Shown here one piece after another: positions 45,124-47,178 of a DNA stretch of 47,178 bases (positions within the stretch are counted from its first letter, which is position 1; every line of letters starts with the position of its first letter). The notes under the pieces were generated by a model. That model saw nothing but the letters and a program-made list of their open reading frames with translations. It searched no databases and was not told the origin of the DNA. The DNA lies in NCBI GenBank assembly GCA_019239425.1, contig JAFAZX010000102.1, positions 1 to 47,178 of the forward strand, read 5' to 3'. This stretch comes from Acidobacteriota bacterium. GTDB taxonomy: Bacteria > Acidobacteriota > Blastocatellia > Pyrinomonadales > Pyrinomonadaceae. Both the position numbers and the translations under genes were made by a program.

Positions 45124-46215
45124 TTAATTAAAGTTGTAGCCGAGTTCCAGCAGGAAGAAGTGGTTCCCCTGCGAGGCGTTCTGGTTGCCGATGGAGTAGC
45201 CGGCGTACGCGGTCGTCTTCTTACCAACCTTGAAGACGGCGCCCGGTGTGAAATACCCTGCGGCGTGCTTGCCGGTGAACCAGTCGGCGGCGAGCGTCAC
45301 GGTCTTGCCCACGGGCTGCTCGAAGCCGAACTGCCCGCCCGCGCGGTTCGCCCCGGCGACGACGTTTCGCGTGAAGTCATACCCTCCCGCGGTCAGACGC
45401 GTCCCCGTCTGCTTGAAGGTCTTGCTGAACTCAAGGTAGGCGTAGTTGCCCGCGTCGTAGGCGCGGTGGCGGACTGGGATGAAGAGGTGGTCGCCGCCAG
45501 CTATCGCCCAACCGTTGTCCCCGCCGTCGTAGAGCTTGTACTTGACGACGGGCACGAGCGTCGTCGAGTCGGGGCCGGGCTGGATGTTGCCCGTGACGTT
45601 GAGGCCGACTTCGACTCGCCCGCCGACTCCAACCACGACGCGCGGCACGAACGAGGAGAAGCGCGACAATGCCTCCGAGTTGTTCGGTTTGAGACTCGCG
45701 TCCAGCTCCGCGTAAACCTTCCCCTTGTCGAGCACGTCTGTGGTCGGCACGTTGAAGATGGTCTGCTGCGCCCTGCTCGCCGACGGCAGTGTGAAGAGCA
45801 GGAGCAGCGCGGCCGCCACACCTCCCTTATTAACGTGCCGCCCGACTCTGCGGAGGGCGGGACGGGTACTCACAGGGGCGTTCTCGCCGAAGAGAGTTGC
45901 GGCGGAAGTCGAGGGGGTTACGGCCTTCGCCTCCAGCAGGTCGAGGCAGTGCGCGCCGAGCGCCAGCAGCGGGATGGTCAGGACAAAGAGTGTCGTGCTC
46001 AGGCGGCCCAGATAAAGGCTCGCCTCCTGCCGGCCGGTGAACCAGTTAGCGACCGTCAGGAGCGTCCCCAGGGCGGGGGCAAGGACGCCGCCCACTAGTC
46101 CCAAGACTGCCCCAACCGAAGGCCACGTGCGCGGGCTCTTCCCCGTGAGAGAGATGATCCTCCCGAACGGATCATCTCTCATCCGTTCCCGCGGGGTATC
46201 AAGATAATTATTCAT
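45124..46215 (-). CDS. Membrane/beta-barrel hybrid protein, first gene of the kdp operon
   Basis: 363 residues with two different halves. Residues 1-100 have two membrane helices (WPSVGAVLGLVGGVLAPALG, LSTTLFVLTIPLLALGAHCL) and conserved-looking PRERMRDDPFGRIISLTGKS. At about 125-150 there is a third hydrophobic segment, GGVAAALLLLFTLPSASRAQ, that looks like a cleavable signal peptide, then a beta-barrel-like half (VYAELDASLKPNNSEALSRF to FFLLELGYNFN, with a terminal aromatic pattern). It could be a true fusion or two genes read together. An internal GTG at the second signal segment has a ribosome binding site with no spacer, so I keep one gene. GGAGGAG precedes the ATG at 46215. Potassium link is by operon only. 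Confidence 0.75.
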   Translation of the reverse strand: MNNYLDTPRERMRDDPFGRIISLTGKSPRTWPSVGAVLGLVGGVLAPALGTLLTVANWFTGRQEASLYLGRLSTTLFVLTIPLLALGAHCLDLLEAKAVTPSTSAATLFGENAPVSTRPALRRVGRHVNKGGVAAALLLLFTLPSASRAQQTIFNVPTTDVLDKGKVYAELDASLKPNNSEALSRFSSFVPRVVVGVGGRVEVGLNVTGNIQPGPDSTTLVPVVKYKLYDGGDNGWAIAGGDHLFIPVRHRAYDAGNYAYLEFSKTFKQTGTRLTAGGYDFTRNVVAGANRAGGQFGFEQPVGKTVTLAADWFTGKHAAGYFTPGAVFKVGKKTTAYAGYSIGNQNASQGNHFFLLELGYNFN

Positions 46216-46254
46216 CTACTCCTCCGCTCGGCCAGACCGCCGAAGTCCCCGGTT

Positions 46255-46270
46255 CGCAACGAACGTGCCG
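46255..46270 (-). promoter_or_regulatory. Sigma54 promoter for the kdp operon
   Basis: CGGCACGTTCGTTGCG on the minus strand: GGCACG-N4-TTGC, a consensus-grade -24/-12 except for the outer bases. It is 40 bp upstream of the first kdp-operon gene, downstream of the riboswitch terminator. No ATTCAA upstream. Confidence 0.8.
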
Positions 46271-46330
46271 TCGGGGAAGCGGCAATATCCGGTAGATAAC
46301 GACCGTCGGGCCACGCGACTTCGCACGTCG

Positions 46331-46346
46331 TTCGTAAAAAGACGAA
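46331..46346. promoter_or_regulatory. Activator site upstream of the kdp sigma54 promoter
   Basis: TTCGTAAAAAGACGAA, a clean single copy of the 16-bp inverted repeat. The nearer edge is 61 bp from the -24 element. No second copy is visible at 18-20 bp. It lies between the terminator and the promoter. Confidence 0.7.
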
Positions 46347-46366
46347 CCGCCTTTCGGGCGGACGCG

Positions 46367-46400
46367 AAAAGGGCGCGAGAAGCCGCAAGCTCCCGCGCCC
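46367..46400 (-). terminator. Intrinsic terminator after the riboswitch
   Basis: On the minus strand GGGCGCGGGAG pairs with CTCGCGCCC around a GC-rich loop and is followed directly by TTTTCG. It starts about 30 nt after the riboswitch 3' end and would stop the long kdp transcript before the sigma54 promoter. It is the probable expression platform. Confidence 0.7.
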
Positions 46401-46430
46401 CGTCGCTGAATAATTCGCGCCCGGCGGAAG

Positions 46431-46600
46431 TGCCTTCCCTCTAAAGCCTGCGAGGTTAGCTGACGGGCTCGGACGAAAGGAATGTCCTACGCGACTCGGC
46501 CGCGATGCGCCCCGTGTCCCGGCATCGCCGGGACGTTTGGTTCCCCCGCGCCGCCCTTCTCGATGTCTTAGACACCCGCGGGCTGCTTCGGCAGACAACT
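46431..46600 (-). ncRNA. c-di-AMP riboswitch candidate (ydaO-yuaA type)
   Basis: The minus strand carries, in order, the recurring blocks of this class: TGCCGAAGC near the 5' end, GCGGGGGAACCA, a variable hairpin (GTCCCGGCGATGCCGGGAC), ACGGGGCGCATC, and the well-known 3' block CCGAGCCCGTCAGCTAACCT, followed by CGCAGGC and a GGAAGG tail. Members of this class bind c-di-AMP and often switch off potassium transporters and cell-wall hydrolases. The 5' TGCC can pair with the 3' GGC region as P1. The call is by eye against remembered consensus. It precedes an intrinsic terminator and the kdp operon, the context in which the class is most often found. Confidence 0.8.
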
Positions 46601-46660
46601 TGTCAACAACTGAATGGTACGCCCCCTCGCATAAGAAGGGGGTAAAAGGTTCGTAAATGT

Positions 46661-46666
46661 ATTGTA
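46661..46666 (-). promoter_or_regulatory. Candidate -10 box for the riboswitch transcript
   Basis: TACAAT on the minus strand, about 60 bp before the riboswitch, preceded by a poor -35 (CTTTGA at 16 bp). It is the best housekeeping-type candidate between the riboswitch and the neighbouring gene end at 46836. The rest of 46601-46835 shows no gene; a hairpin near 46622-46643 has no T tract. Confidence 0.3.
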
Positions 46667-46835
46667 AGTGTGGCTGAGAAGATCAAAGCGGGTTAAGGCA
46701 TGACCGCGCGCACGCGTATGCGCAGGAATGAGGCCGTGCTTTTACAGAATTGAATTGCCTGTATCAGACTCGCTCTGAGTTCAAGAACGTCTCCTTTGCG
46801 AGCCTATCTGTAACCCCTCGTGGTCGAGCCGTCTA

Positions 46836-47178
46836 CTACTGGTCTGAAGGCGAGAACCTGTGCTGACCGCCGATGACGGTGGCGGGAGGCGGCGGCGTGA
46901 AGTGGGCGGGGAGGTCGCCGTTGTCGGCGCGCAGGAACTGCCAGTCTCTTGGCTTCAGCGAGGCGAGCAGCTCCCTGCGGCCCTTCGTCCGAAGAGGCTT
47001 CGGGGCGTAAATCTTCCCCATGCGCTGCAGTCGCCTTTCGGAGACGGCGCCCGAGAACATCAGCAGCGGCCACGTGAAGTTCGGCCCGTTGAGGCGGCGC
47101 AGCTTGTAGAGCCACATCGCGAGCGAGCCGACCCGCCAGGCCGTCGGCCCCCACCAGCTGTACTGGCCCGGCCGCAGG
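46836..47178 (-). CDS. C-terminal part of an unrecognised protein (runs off the right edge)
   Basis: The last 113 codons of a gene whose start lies beyond the window. It reads from the edge LRPGQYSWWGPTAWRVGSLA, then MWLYKLRRLNGPNFTWPLLM, basic RRLQRMGKIYAPKPLRTKGR, and ends HFTPPPPATVIGGQHRF plus a short tail. The frame stays open to the edge, so the methionine at 47117 need not be the start. There may be one membrane-associated segment. I do not recognise the family. It is transcribed toward the kdp region, and the terminator at 46367 lies far downstream. Confidence 0.6.
   Translation of the reverse strand, partial: LRPGQYSWWGPTAWRVGSLAMWLYKLRRLNGPNFTWPLLMFSGAVSERRLQRMGKIYAPKPLRTKGRRELLASLKPRDWQFLRADNGDLPAHFTPPPPATVIGGQHRFSPSDQ

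Noticed and set aside
45124..45800. Separate barrel gene starting at an internal GTG before the second signal-like segment
   Set aside because: The GGAGGT runs straight into the GTG with no spacer and the reading frame is continuous with the upstream half, so I kept one gene and flagged the doubt.
46622..46643. Hairpin CCCCCT/AGGGGG as terminator for the right-edge gene
   Set aside because: It has no T tract on the minus strand (followed by GCGTACC) and lies about 190 bp from the stop; may instead be part of the leader before the riboswitch.

Overview
The window is GC-rich, densely coded Gram-negative chromosome. The gene set fits an Acidobacteriota genome, most likely class Blastocatellia: beta-propeller/Y_Y_Y sensor kinases, an OmpA/porin/TolC envelope set, type II NADH dehydrogenases, and a small lipoprotein with an SH3-like core. 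That placement is inferred from gene content and style; there is no rRNA in the window.

Layout. 1-11.4 kb (minus strand): the start of a ClpA/B-type AAA ATPase, two tandem paralogous propeller-PAS histidine kinases coupled to one FixJ-type regulator, a lytic transglycosylase, a TPR protein and a DoxX-like membrane protein. 11.4-16.2 kb: two very small minus-strand genes, then plus-strand genes for an OmpA protein, a DUF1003 protein, an ECF sigma factor, a DUF4410-like protein and the wreck of a quinone oxidoreductase gene. 16.2-25.4 kb (minus): a six-gene run of tolC, a DUF4136 protein, an RND adaptor, an RND pump, a small membrane protein and a sigma54 activator (GAF-AAA-Fis). 25.8-29.5 kb: HtrA-like protease, STAS protein, NDH-2, and a divergent small lipoprotein. 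29.5-36.7 kb (minus): a peroxidase operon with an unknown protein, DyP peroxidase, DUF4331, SDR, TPR protein, second NDH-2-like enzyme and DUF2721. 37.3-39.0 kb: an OprB-type porin. 39.2-46.2 kb (minus): a complete kdp operon (barrel protein, 28-aa membrane peptide, kdpF, A, B, C and a kinase-less kdpD). Right edge: the 3' end of an unrecognised gene.

Main discovery. Nine intergenic sites match the sigma54 -24/-12 promoter (GG-N10-GC with good flanks). All nine have, about 40-135 bp upstream, one or two copies of a 16-bp inverted repeat close to TTCGTnAWWTnACGAA, usually paired 18-20 bp apart. They precede the OmpA gene, the micro-ORFs, the ECF sigma factor, the HtrA-like protease, NDH-2, the small lipoprotein, the peroxidase operon, the porin and kdp. 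The window also encodes a sigma54 activator carrying GAFTGA. The simplest reading is one local sigma54 regulon for envelope, respiration and potassium functions, with that activator as the candidate master regulator. Five of the promoters also share ATTCAA exactly 12 nt upstream of the -24 element.

Upstream of kdp there is in addition a c-di-AMP (ydaO-type) riboswitch candidate followed by an intrinsic terminator. The sigma54 promoter lies downstream of that terminator, so kdp could be transcribed by a riboswitch-controlled route and by a sigma54 route that bypasses it.
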